From Clostridia bacterium (lineage in GTDB: Bacteria > Bacillota > Clostridia > Oscillospirales > CAG-272): a stretch of 8,488 nucleotides of DNA. Location of the stretch: contig CAADYQ010000002.1 in NCBI GenBank assembly GCA_900753295.1, positions 1 through 8,488 on the forward strand, given 5' to 3'. A model generated the notes under the pieces. That model saw only the letters and a list, made by a program, of their open reading frames with translations, did not search any database and was not told the DNA's origin. Below, piece after piece: positions 1-5,985 of the stretch (the first letter of the stretch is position 1; each line of letters opens with the position of its first letter). A program made the translations under genes and the position numbers.

Positions 1-637
1 CCGCCACTGTAAGGCGACATCCCGCCGCCGCGCACGTATCGGTAAGCATACGCTGTATTTCGGGAGATTGCGGTGTGCTTACGGTCTCAAATGTGCTTTT
101 GGATATCATTCTGCGCAGTGCGGGACGGATCGTATCATCGACAGGTCCGAGCACGACACAGGATGGCGGCGGCAGCAAGGACAGCACCTCGCAGGGCAGT
201 CCGCTGACATCCGAAATAAGCACGCGCGCGCCGGAGTTCCGACATGCAAGGACCGCAAGCGCCGCCCCCGCCTCGTACCTTCCGGAGATATTTCCGTGCG
301 CCCGCATCGCCGCGCGCAGCTCGCGGACCGCCGGAGAGAACACCTGCTCCGGCGCCCGTTTGCCGTCAACAAATACGATCGTGTGGCGCATACCGTCTTC
401 GCACAGTGCGTCAAATGCGACAGACGCGCTGCTCACACCGGCAGAACGGAGCGCGGCAGCAAGCATGGCGGCAGTGTGAGCGGAAAAAAGTCCGTCACAG
501 CAGATGTGGAACACGCGGCGGGAGGTCTCTGCCATTCCCGTCATCTCCGCCGACAGCGCGGCATACCGCTCAGACATTTCGCGGTCATTTTTAAGAGGAA
601 GCCCTCTCAGATACTTTTCGGCATTAAGTGAGGTCAT
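1..637 (-). CDS. FolC-like (Mur-ligase family) protein lacking the P-loop, partial
   Basis: Open reading frame of 212 codons running off the left edge; only the N-terminal part is visible. ATG at 637 is preceded by GGAAAGG (AAAGGA-type ribosome binding site) at normal spacing. The layout follows folylpolyglutamate/dihydrofolate synthase: YLRGLPL near residue 9, a strand VFHI at 42-45 where FolC has the P-loop, then AAMLAAALRSAG (56-67), HTIVFVDGKRAPEQVF corresponding to the ERI.VNGEPI segment, RYEAGAALAVLA corresponding to the FE..TA.A segment, VLISDVSGL corresponding to VLEVGLGG, and TVSTPQSPEIQRML corresponding to the later PQ.PE motif. The ATP-binding HIAGTNGKGST is replaced by HICCDGLFSAH, with no glycine-rich loop and Leu where the Lys should be. 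ATP-dependent ligation is therefore unlikely. The fold is likely kept, but the role is unknown. It lies 72 nt downstream of the methyltransferase gene, probably in the plsY operon. The homology is judged by eye. Confidence 0.6.
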   Translation of the reverse strand, partial: MTSLNAEKYLRGLPLKNDREMSERYAALSAEMTGMAETSRRVFHICCDGLFSAHTAAMLAAALRSAGVSSASVAFDALCEDGMRHTIVFVDGKRAPEQVFSPAVRELRAAMRAHGNISGRYEAGAALAVLACRNSGARVLISDVSGLPCEVLSLLPPPSCVVLGPVDDTIRPALRRMISKSTFETVSTPQSPEIQRMLTDTCAAAGCRLTVA

Positions 638-709
638 TTTATATTCCTTTCCGTGCGGTACGATGACCCTTATCCGCTCCGCACAAAGAATTTATATCGG
701 TCCGCTTTT

Positions 710-1945
710 TTAATCGTATATCACATCGGGGAGAGCGCCGCGCGCCCCCTCCGGGTCCCCCGCCGCCAGAAAACGCCTTATCGACTCATAGCGCTCGCGG
801 CAAGCCGCGAGCCGTGAAGGCTCCGGGGCGTCGTCAAGCACCGCGCGAAGAAGCACATTCTTCGGCGTGTCGTCGGGATCGGTCAGCTCCATAGCCGTAG
901 TGACGTAGCCCTCGGCATCGAGCCGCGCGAGCCGCGCCGCGTCGGTAAGCACATCGCAGAGCTTGCGCGAAAGGAACGGATGATCCGTTACGAACGCAAG
1001 CTCGGGGCAGTCTATCACCCTCGCCAGCGCGTGGTGACAGCACGGCGTTGACAGAATGACCTTTGCGTGCCACTGCGCTGCCTTGGTGAGAACGATGTCC
1101 GTTGCCGTGTCGCAGGCATGAAGCGAAACGACGAGCTGAGGGAGTCCGCGCTCACGGCTGTCATATTCAAGCACGTTGCCGCATATGAATTCAAGTCCCG
1201 AAAAGCCGAGAGACTCGGCGACCGACGAGCAGTATTCTATAACATCCGGCTTCAGATCGACTCCCGTCATGCTCACGCGCCTGCCGCGCAAAACGGCAAA
1301 ATAGTGGTAAACCGCAAACGAAAGATAGCTTTTTCCGCAACAAAGATCGCATATGCGCAGCTCACCTTCGGCGGGCAGGTAACTCTCGATCTCCCGGATA
1401 TGCTCAAGAAAACGGCATATCTGACGGAACTTCGGCTGTTTTTTGTCGTAGACTCTGCCGCGTTCATCGCTTACGCCGAGCGCGCGCAGAAAAGGCTCGC
1501 TACCGTCAAGCAGACGGTTCTTGCTGCGGTCATTCCCCGCCGGAGCCGCCTCTCGCGCGGCGGCATTGCCGAGCGCGGCGGTAACGGCACCCGCGCCAAC
1601 AACGGCGGCATTCCCCTTCGCATTGGCGCGATATTCGCAAGCCGCACCGCCCTCAAGAATGAGATTGGCGCGCATAAAGCCTGCCGCAAAAGCGCCGAGC
1701 GCCTCCGCATCGTCCTCCGGAATATTCCGTTGGAGCGCCTTGCCGTCCTTCATGAACGACTCAAGCTGTATCATGCGCCTGCCGCCCACGGTGACGGAAC
1801 GCGCCCGGGCGTTCTTCACGGCGCTGTCACGCGGCACCGAAAAGCCGCATTTTTTTATGATCCCCTTTGCCGACGCCTCGCATACGAGCCCCGCAAAGCG
1901 CAGGCTCTCACGTGCCACCGGCTGATCGCACTTGTCTATACTCAT
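710..1945 (-). CDS. Class I SAM-dependent methyltransferase (PF13679-type)
   Basis: A 411-residue protein. The N-terminal third (1-145) is variable and ends in an Ala/Gly-rich stretch (101-138). Then come PFLRALGV (151-158) and KFRQICRFLEHI (172-183), which lead into the methyltransferase domain. Visible motifs are CDLCCGKSYLSF (199-210, SAM-binding motif I), GVDLKPDVIEYC (228-239), SLHACDTATD (274-283), STPCCHH (299-305) and TPKNVLLRA (360-368). The CGKSYL / HACDTATD / PCCxH set is characteristic of the METTL25/GSTCD/TRM13-related family found in many Clostridia; the substrate of the bacterial members is not known. The start codon overlaps the plsY stop in an ATGA arrangement. Only a weak purine-rich site precedes it, which suggests translational coupling. 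The long plus-strand reading frames opposite this gene are shadows of its GC-rich codons. Confidence 0.85.
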   Translation of the reverse strand: MSIDKCDQPVARESLRFAGLVCEASAKGIIKKCGFSVPRDSAVKNARARSVTVGGRRMIQLESFMKDGKALQRNIPEDDAEALGAFAAGFMRANLILEGGAACEYRANAKGNAAVVGAGAVTAALGNAAAREAAPAGNDRSKNRLLDGSEPFLRALGVSDERGRVYDKKQPKFRQICRFLEHIREIESYLPAEGELRICDLCCGKSYLSFAVYHYFAVLRGRRVSMTGVDLKPDVIEYCSSVAESLGFSGLEFICGNVLEYDSRERGLPQLVVSLHACDTATDIVLTKAAQWHAKVILSTPCCHHALARVIDCPELAFVTDHPFLSRKLCDVLTDAARLARLDAEGYVTTAMELTDPDDTPKNVLLRAVLDDAPEPSRLAACRERYESIRRFLAAGDPEGARGALPDVIYD

Positions 1946-2784
1946 TTTTTCTTTTTCCCGTAAGTCGATTTTTTCTTTACGGTCCGCTGCGGCTTTACGG
2001 CGGGAACATCCTCCTCCGCGCCGTCATCATCGTCGGCGGCAGACAGACCGCGCTCTTCCTCCTGCTCCGCGGCAGGCTCGTCGTGATTCCACGGGAAGCG
2101 GACCTTGGGTTCCTTCCCGGCATATATACGCTTGAAATTCTCCCTGTGCATGATAAGTATCATCACGGTGATGAACACCGCTATCGGGATGCGCATCCCC
2201 GCCGTGCTGCCGTCGCCGTAAAACACTGCGTAGGTCCCGTTGAGTATCAGCGGATACAGCAAAGCCGCCATCCCGGACGCCATCGACACCATGCGCGTAC
2301 CCACAAGCACTATCGCAAAAACAACGATAAGCACGAGAAAGACCGGCGGCTCGGTCATAAGGATCATCACAGCCGCAACGAGTACGCCCTTTCCGCCGCG
2401 GAATTTGTAAAACACGGGGAACATATGTCCGAGCATACAGAAAAGACCGGACAGATACGCGCCGATATATCCGAGCCAGAGATAACCGAGCAGCGTGGCA
2501 ACGACCGTTTTCAAAACATCCCCGCAAAGGGTCAGCACCCCTGCCTTTTTGCCGTAGGTGCGGAACATATTGGTCATTCCCGCGTTGCCCGAGCCGTGCG
2601 AACGCACGTCATCCGAGAAAAGCGCGCGGGAAACGATGACCGCAGAGCTGAGGCTCCCCAGCAGATATCCGCCAGCCGCGCAAAGCAGGATAGGTGGAAT
2701 GAGCCACAGGAGCGCCGGCACTCCGACAACTCCGAAGCGCTCGGTAAGAAGGCGGTAAAGCCCACCCGAAATAATAGTCGACAT
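1942..2784 (-). CDS. plsY: Glycerol-3-phosphate acyltransferase PlsY with long charged tail
   Basis: Integral membrane enzyme that transfers an acyl group from acyl-phosphate to glycerol-3-phosphate, the first step of phospholipid synthesis in most Bacillota. Read from ATG 2784 it is 280 residues. Conserved pieces in order are GYLLGSLSSAVIVSR (39-53), GSGNAGMTNMFRTYGKKAG (64-82), HMFPVFYKFRGGKGV (120-134) and HRENFKRIYAGKEPK (213-227), with hydrophobic helices between. Typical PlsY is about 200 residues. This one has about 30 extra N-terminal residues and a tail (about 228-280) that is first acidic (QEEE, DDDD, EED) and ends in a lysine-rich KKKSTYGKKKK. The reading frame extends 27 codons upstream to GTG 2865, but that stretch holds the -35/-10 promoter. 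ATG 2784 has GGAAAGGG just upstream, so it is the start used here. First gene of the leftward operon. Confidence 0.93.
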   Translation of the reverse strand: MSTIISGGLYRLLTERFGVVGVPALLWLIPPILLCAAGGYLLGSLSSAVIVSRALFSDDVRSHGSGNAGMTNMFRTYGKKAGVLTLCGDVLKTVVATLLGYLWLGYIGAYLSGLFCMLGHMFPVFYKFRGGKGVLVAAVMILMTEPPVFLVLIVVFAIVLVGTRMVSMASGMAALLYPLILNGTYAVFYGDGSTAGMRIPIAVFITVMILIMHRENFKRIYAGKEPKVRFPWNHDEPAAEQEEERGLSAADDDDGAEEDVPAVKPQRTVKKKSTYGKKKK

Positions 2785-2833
2785 AAAAAGTACCCTTTCC
2801 GGGAGCGGTCCCCCGATAAGATAATTAATTATA

Positions 2834-2862
2834 ATTATAACAATTATCACGCCAAAAGTCAA
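2834..2862 (-). promoter_or_regulatory. Sigma-A promoter of the plsY operon
   Basis: On the minus strand: -35 TTGACT (2862-2857), a 17-nt spacer, and -10 TATAAT (2839-2834). Eleven of twelve consensus bases match at the optimal spacing. Transcription would start near 2827, giving a leader of about 43 nt before ATG 2784. The next gene upstream is closed by a terminator at 2901-2933, so this promoter serves plsY and the two genes behind it. Confidence 0.88.
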
Positions 2863-2896
2863 CACACATCATGTTACTATTATATCAAGATGCATT

Positions 2897-2933
2897 AAAA
2901 TTACGCGGTCGGCGCACAGCACCGACCGCGTAA
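2897..2933 (-). terminator. Rho-independent terminator of the small membrane-protein gene
   Basis: Perfect 12-bp inverted repeat: TTACGCGGTCGG (2901-2912) and CCGACCGCGTAA (2922-2933), with a 9-nt loop. Read on the minus strand it begins 6 nt after the stop codon (2940-2942) and is followed by TTTTAATGC, a short U-run. It separates the membrane-protein gene from the plsY promoter. Confidence 0.85.
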
Positions 2934-2939
2934 TAAAAA

Positions 2940-3446
2940 TCAGACCTCTCCGGATGACGTACCGGCGCTTTTGCGGTATTCGCGCGATGCCACGCCGGGT
3001 ATCGCAAGGATGCCGGCGACCACCGGGAAGGTTGAACACAGCTGCAAGTATACTATGCTGACTATCACGCTCATACCGGTCATATCCGTGATACCAAGCA
3101 GCTTCCAAAGCAAGAACAGATCGGCTCGCTGCGTCACATTGGCAATAACAGTTCCAAGAACGGCGAGCGCGAAGCATCCTACCATATAAAACACACGTGA
3201 CTTGCGCGTTCTTGTTTTCACTATCCGGACCGCGAACACCACGACCGCCGCGATCGCCGCAACTGCGGCAACGAGGCAGATGACAGACAGCACGACGCTC
3301 GGCGAAGCCGCCGGACTGCCGTCCCCCGTGGGCGTTCCTCCGATGCAGTATGTAGCCAAAAAGTATACCGAGAACAGGAAAGCGGGCGCGGAAAGCCCCG
3401 CAAATACAAATGAGATCACAGTGCAGATCCCGAGCTTTCTTTTCAT
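2940..3446 (-). CDS. Small four-helix membrane protein, uncharacterised
   Basis: 168 residues from ATG 3446, chosen because GGAGG (3458-3454) lies 7 nt upstream. The longer in-frame start at 3485 would lie at or before the predicted transcription start. Four hydrophobic segments are visible: about 8-34, 51-73, 86-104 and 122-150. A Gly/Pro/Ser-rich external-looking loop (GGTPTGDGSPAASPS, 36-50) follows the first helix, and basic clusters (RIVKTRTRKSR, 74-84; REYRK, 155-159) mark probable cytoplasmic sides. No catalytic motif or known family was recognised. It is a monocistronic unit with its own consensus promoter and terminator, divergent from the FAD/Rieske oxidoreductase. Membrane location is well supported; function is unknown. 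Confidence 0.82.
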   Translation of the reverse strand: MKRKLGICTVISFVFAGLSAPAFLFSVYFLATYCIGGTPTGDGSPAASPSVVLSVICLVAAVAAIAAVVVFAVRIVKTRTRKSRVFYMVGCFALAVLGTVIANVTQRADLFLLWKLLGITDMTGMSVIVSIVYLQLCSTFPVVAGILAIPGVASREYRKSAGTSSGEV

Positions 3447-3499
3447 GACGTATCCTCCGTTTGTCCGTTGTTGTCGGGAAGCCACGACTATTCGTATAC

Positions 3500-3528
3500 A
3501 TTATAAACTATTTGTCGCAACATGTCAA
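3500..3528 (-). promoter_or_regulatory. Consensus sigma-A promoter of the membrane-protein gene
   Basis: On the minus strand: -35 TTGACA (3528-3523), a 17-nt spacer and -10 TATAAT (3505-3500), a perfect match to consensus. Predicted start of transcription is near 3493, about 47 nt before ATG 3446. An imperfect dyad, ATTTGT (3510-3515) and ACAAAT (3528-3533), overlaps the -35 and spacer and could be a repressor site. Confidence 0.88.
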
Positions 3529-3560
3529 CAAATAAAATAAATATTTTCGTCACATACGGG

Positions 3561-3566
3561 AATAAT
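3561..3566 (+). promoter_or_regulatory. Possible -10 element of the oxidoreductase gene
   Basis: AATAAT matches 5 of 6 bases of the -10 consensus and lies 29 nt before ATG 3596, in the AT-rich divergent region (3447-3595). No convincing -35 box stands 16-18 nt upstream. The gene may use an activator, another promoter in this gap, or another sigma factor. Confidence 0.25.
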
Positions 3567-3595
3567 ATCTGCAAATAAATCGTCCGGAGGACAAA

Positions 3596-4918
3596 ATGGA
3601 GTCACTGTGGCAAAAACGGGCGTCGGAGAACGCCATACCCGGATACGAGCCGCTTCGCGGCGATATAACGACAGACGTGCTGATAGTCGGCGGAGGACTT
3701 GCGGGTCTTTTGACCGCCCACATGCTGTGGCGCGCGGGCGTGGAATTTCACCTTGCGGAAGCGGACAGACTGATGAGCGGCACGAGCGGAAGCACGACCG
3801 GCAAGATCACCGCCCTGCACGGCGCGGTATATGACCGCCTGATACGCGAGTTCGGGACCGCCGCGACGCGCCAATACTACGATGCAAATACAGAGGCGGC
3901 AAATGAATACCGCAGTTTGTGCGCCGGCAAGGACTGCGGATACCGCGAGTGCGATGCGTTCGTGTATTCCGTAGGCGATGCCGCAAAAATAAAAAAGGAA
4001 TACAACGCCATGCGGCGTCTCGGCATTCCTGCGGAAATGTCCGCCTGCACCGCCCTGCCTTTCTGCACCGCGGCGGCAGTCAGATTGACGGGACAGGCGG
4101 AGTTCGACCCCATAAAATTTGCCGCGATGATAGTCTCCGACCTGCCGCGCGAGAGGATATTCGAGCACACGCCCGTGCGCTCGACCGACGGATGCACGGC
4201 AGTGACCGACGGCGGCAGGATACACGCAAAGAGGATGGTCATAGCAACACACTTCCCCATCATCGACCGCCGCGGCGCATATTGGATGAAAATGTATCAG
4301 CACCGTTCATACATGCTCGCGCTGCGCGGAGCGGCTCCGGTCGGCGGAATGTATGTTGCCGCCGAGGAGGGCGGAATTTCACTGCGCGATGCCGACGACT
4401 GCCTCATCATAGGCGGATGCGGCGCGCGGACCGGCAAAAAATGCGGCGGATTTGACGCCCTTGAACGTCTCGCCGGGAAGTACTTTCCCGGCTCCGTGAC
4501 CGTGACCCGATGGGCGACGCAGGACTGCATAACGCTTGACGGGATGCCGTATATCGGGAAGTATTCCCCGGCGTGCAACGATATATATGTCGCCACCGGC
4601 TTCAATAAATGGGGAATGACCGGGTGCATGGCGGCTGCAATGCTGATATCCGATATGCTTACCGACAGAGAAAACAAATACAGGTCGCTGTTCGGCTCGC
4701 GCACCATGCTGCGCCCGCAGCTTGCGGTCAACGCAGCGCACGCGTTGACGGGATGGCTCACACCGACCGCTCCCCGCTGCCCGCACCTCGGCTGCGCACT
4801 GCATTGGAACCCCGCCGAGCACACATGGGACTGCTCCTGCCACGGCTCGCGCTTTGATGCGGAGGGACACATCGAGAACTCACCCGCAACCCAAAACGCC
4901 CGGATCGACCGTCAATGA
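3596..4918 (+). CDS. FAD-dependent oxidoreductase with C-terminal Rieske [2Fe-2S] domain (shortened)
   Basis: 440 residues; GGAGG (3586-3590) lies 5 nt before the ATG. An N-terminal DAO-type FAD domain begins with TTDVLIVGGGLAGLLTAHML (dinucleotide-binding glycines at 32-37), followed by SGTSGSTTGKITALHG (61-76), which is typical of the glycine/D-amino-acid-oxidase-like family fused to Rieske domains. The FAD domain ends with DGMPYIGKYS...YVATGFNKWGMT (315-342). The C-terminus holds the cluster ligands C395-x-H397 and C413-x2-H416, in CPHLGC and CSCHGSRF, including the two extra cysteines C400 and C415 that form a disulphide in bc1-type Rieske proteins. Relatives are usually about 500 residues and carry some 40 residues of beta-strands before the CxH motif. 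Here only LTGWLTPTAP links the FAD domain to CPHLGC. The physiological substrate is unknown. Cytoplasmic: no signal peptide is seen. Confidence 0.9.
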   Translation: MESLWQKRASENAIPGYEPLRGDITTDVLIVGGGLAGLLTAHMLWRAGVEFHLAEADRLMSGTSGSTTGKITALHGAVYDRLIREFGTAATRQYYDANTEAANEYRSLCAGKDCGYRECDAFVYSVGDAAKIKKEYNAMRRLGIPAEMSACTALPFCTAAAVRLTGQAEFDPIKFAAMIVSDLPRERIFEHTPVRSTDGCTAVTDGGRIHAKRMVIATHFPIIDRRGAYWMKMYQHRSYMLALRGAAPVGGMYVAAEEGGISLRDADDCLIIGGCGARTGKKCGGFDALERLAGKYFPGSVTVTRWATQDCITLDGMPYIGKYSPACNDIYVATGFNKWGMTGCMAAAMLISDMLTDRENKYRSLFGSRTMLRPQLAVNAAHALTGWLTPTAPRCPHLGCALHWNPAEHTWDCSCHGSRFDAEGHIENSPATQNARIDRQ

Positions 4919-4946
4919 GAGTCACACTTCCGCTCACTCACGGCGC

Positions 4947-4980
4947 AAAATCACTTTTCGGCTGATTTTTTTCATTTTTT
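4947..4980 (+). terminator. Probable weak terminator after the oxidoreductase gene
   Basis: AAAATCA (4947-4953) pairs with TGATTTT (4963-4969) around a 9-nt loop. It is followed by a long T-rich run extending to about 4982. The stem is AT-rich and weak, but the position, 28 nt after the stop codon and just before the tRNA promoter, fits termination. Confidence 0.45.
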
Positions 4981-4992
4981 TTGAAAAAGCTC

Positions 4993-5021
4993 TTGACAAT
5001 CGCGCACGGTTGTGATATGAT
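4993..5021 (+). promoter_or_regulatory. Sigma-A promoter of tRNA-Arg
   Basis: -35 TTGACA (4993-4998), a 17-nt spacer and -10 TATGAT (5016-5021). Transcription would start near 5028, about 40 nt before the mature tRNA 5' end. Confidence 0.88.
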
Positions 5022-5066
5022 ATATGAGCGCTGATGAAGCGGATAGCTTTATCAGTCAATATGTGT

Positions 5067-5143
5067 GCGTCGTTAGCTCAGCTGGATAGAGTGTTTGGCT
5101 ACGAACCAAAAGGTCGGGGGTTCGAGTCCCTTACGACGCGCCA
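5067..5143 (+). tRNA. tRNA-Arg (anticodon ACG)
   Basis: 77 nt with a complete cloverleaf. The acceptor stem GCGTCGT/ACGACGC is perfect. D-stem GCTC/GAGT includes one G-T pair, and the D-loop is AGCTGGATA. Anticodon stem TTTGG/CCAAA encloses the loop CTACGAA, with ACG at the anticodon positions. The T-arm is GGGGG/CCCTT (two G-T pairs) with loop TTCGAGT. The discriminator is G and CCA is encoded (5141-5143). ACG, read with A34 edited to inosine, decodes CGU/CGC/CGA. Confidence 0.97.
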
Positions 5144-5160
5144 GCAAAAAAGCAACCCAT

Positions 5161-5190
5161 TGGGGCACCTGCGATAAAGCAGGTGCCCCA
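5161..5190. repeat. Large perfect inverted repeat just downstream of tRNA-Arg
   Basis: TGGGGCACCTGC (5161-5172), a 6-nt loop GATAAA, and GCAGGTGCCCCA (5179-5190) form a perfect 12-bp hairpin. It starts 17 nt after the tRNA CCA. On the plus strand no T-run follows, so it is not a classical terminator for the tRNA. On the minus strand a T6 run lies about 10 nt beyond it. The stretch between tRNA and hairpin (GCAAAAAAGCAACCCATT) looks like the left half of a tRNA terminator whose expected right half (GGGTTGC plus T-run) is absent. It could be a processing or termination hairpin, or mark a junction made by insertion. Confidence 0.5.
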
Positions 5191-5252
5191 TACGCGTGTT
5201 TCGAGGACAGAAAGCAAATTTACTAAATGATTGGTTGTCGGATGCGGACGAA

Positions 5253-5288
5253 TTACAGTAAATAAATTCAAAAAAGAGGTTACTGTAA
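5253..5288 (+). promoter_or_regulatory. Hairpin enclosing the tnpV ribosome binding site
   Basis: TTACAGTAA (5253-5261) and TTACTGTAA (5280-5288) are perfect 9-bp complements. The 18-nt loop carries the GAGG ribosome binding site (5276-5279), and the right arm runs into the A of the ATG. Folding in the mRNA would hide the start region, or the palindrome could be a protein-binding operator. Confidence 0.5.
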
Positions 5289-5722
5289 TGAAGAACACAA
5301 ATGAAAAGAACAACGCAAACATAAACATTGATGAGATTTCCGGACACGACCGCAAGGAACTTGACAATTGCTTTGAGATCTGCTATACCGAACATGACGG
5401 TCTGCTCTACCCCGACTTCGTTCTGCCGGAGCAAACACATTTTTCTATCGGCAAATACGGAAGTTTACGCCTTGCATTTATGAAGGCACATCGGAAAGGT
5501 ACCTACACCACACTTTTGACACAGTGTCGGTTAAATGCGTATCTTCATAACATCGACATCATAGCAAAGGAACAGGTGCGACTGATCACTGCTCAGCTCG
5601 CCAAATCCCGTGGTATTGATGAAAATCTGAAAGCTGCCGATGCGCTTGAATGGGTGGCGCAGATGAATTCCTGTAAGCTTGCCGCCGAGGAAATCATTAC
5701 GAGTGAGGTCATCTACCGATAA
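5288..5722 (+). CDS. tnpV: TnpV-like transposon-encoded protein
   Basis: 144 residues from ATG 5288, which has GAGG 8 nt upstream. The frame continues upstream to 5231, but that start has no ribosome binding site. The C-terminal hundred residues show the TnpV pattern: LPEQTHFSIGKYGSLRL (46-62), HRKGTYTTLL (68-77), LNAYLHNID (82-90), a helical AKEQVRLITAQLAKSRGI (93-110), LKAADALEWVAQMNS (114-128), and AEEIITSEVIY (133-143). TnpV proteins occur in clostridial transposons and conjugative elements near site-specific recombinase genes; their biochemical role is not established. No signal or membrane segment is seen. It marks this side of the window as mobile DNA. Confidence 0.85.
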   Translation: MKNTNEKNNANINIDEISGHDRKELDNCFEICYTEHDGLLYPDFVLPEQTHFSIGKYGSLRLAFMKAHRKGTYTTLLTQCRLNAYLHNIDIIAKEQVRLITAQLAKSRGIDENLKAADALEWVAQMNSCKLAAEEIITSEVIYR

Positions 5723-5724
5723 AA

Positions 5725-5901
5725 AACCGGAGGCTGTCTGAACAAGTAAGCGAATCATTAGACTCTTGCCTGCTGACAGCGACCTTGAGCGAAACGAAAA
5801 GCATTGAAGTCAACCGCACAAATAAGCGCTCTGATAAACACAGCCGCCCGATCGTGAAAAGTCGGGTGGCTTTTGTTATGAAAGACCTCTCTTTTGTATG
5901 A
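5725..5901 (+). pseudogene. Possible decayed 5' end of the gene that followed tnpV
   Basis: A 59-codon stop-free stretch follows tnpV in another frame and ends at TGA 5899-5901. A good GGAGG (5729-5733) stands where the next element gene would have its ribosome binding site, but no ATG, GTG or TTG follows at proper distance; GTA occupies the expected place (5746). The translated core contains LSETKSIEV, which resembles the N-terminal lead-in of some large serine recombinases that follow tnpV. The last part overlaps a terminator hairpin, so any coding function is gone. This is a tentative reading by eye and could be plain intergenic DNA. Confidence 0.2.
5843..5879 (+). terminator. Rho-independent terminator downstream of tnpV
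   Basis: GCCGCCCGA (5843-5851) and TCGGGTGGC (5862-5870) form a 9-bp stem with one G-T pair and a 10-nt loop. It is followed by TTTTGTTAT. It would end transcripts coming from tnpV. Confidence 0.8.
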
Positions 5902-5985
5902 GTACATCAGTTTTCATTCCAGCTTCACATTCGTCAGGCTTTCCATTCTCCCCGTAAGTGCGAAATTCTCACATTACCGTGATTT

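Larger units (their letters stand above)
5161..5901 (+). mobile_element. Probable remnant of a TnpV-carrying transposon or conjugative element
   Basis: The region holds the post-tRNA hairpin, an intact tnpV, a possible decayed 5' end of the following element gene, and a terminator. No recombinase, terminal inverted repeats or duplicated tRNA end were found in the window, so the boundaries are approximate and inferred from context. The right limit could extend through the debris at 5986-6312 or beyond the window. Confidence 0.4.

Noticed and set aside
68..631. Plus-strand reading frames at the left edge
   Set aside because: They are opposite the FolC-like frame, which has a ribosome binding site and homology; the plus frames have neither.
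653..684. GTGCGG/CCGCAC inverted repeat between the methyltransferase and FolC-like genes
   Set aside because: The stem is only 6 bp with a 20-nt loop and no T-run, so it is compatible with chance in GC-rich DNA.
1067..1963. 298-codon plus-strand reading frame
   Set aside because: It lies wholly opposite the methyltransferase gene, has no family resemblance, and arises from the GC-rich codon pattern of the true gene.
1867..2898. 343-codon plus-strand reading frame, rich in His and Arg
   Set aside because: It is antisense to plsY, which has clear family motifs, and its composition is typical of an antisense shadow.
2869..3501. 210-codon minus-strand frame overlapping the membrane-protein gene
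   Set aside because: The alternative frame with GGAGG start and four hydrophobic helices is better, and this frame runs through the terminator hairpin.
5099..5440. Minus-strand reading frame ending in RDSNPRPFGS
   Set aside because: It reads through the reverse complement of the tRNA-Arg; this peptide ending is a well-known artefact of tRNA antisense frames.
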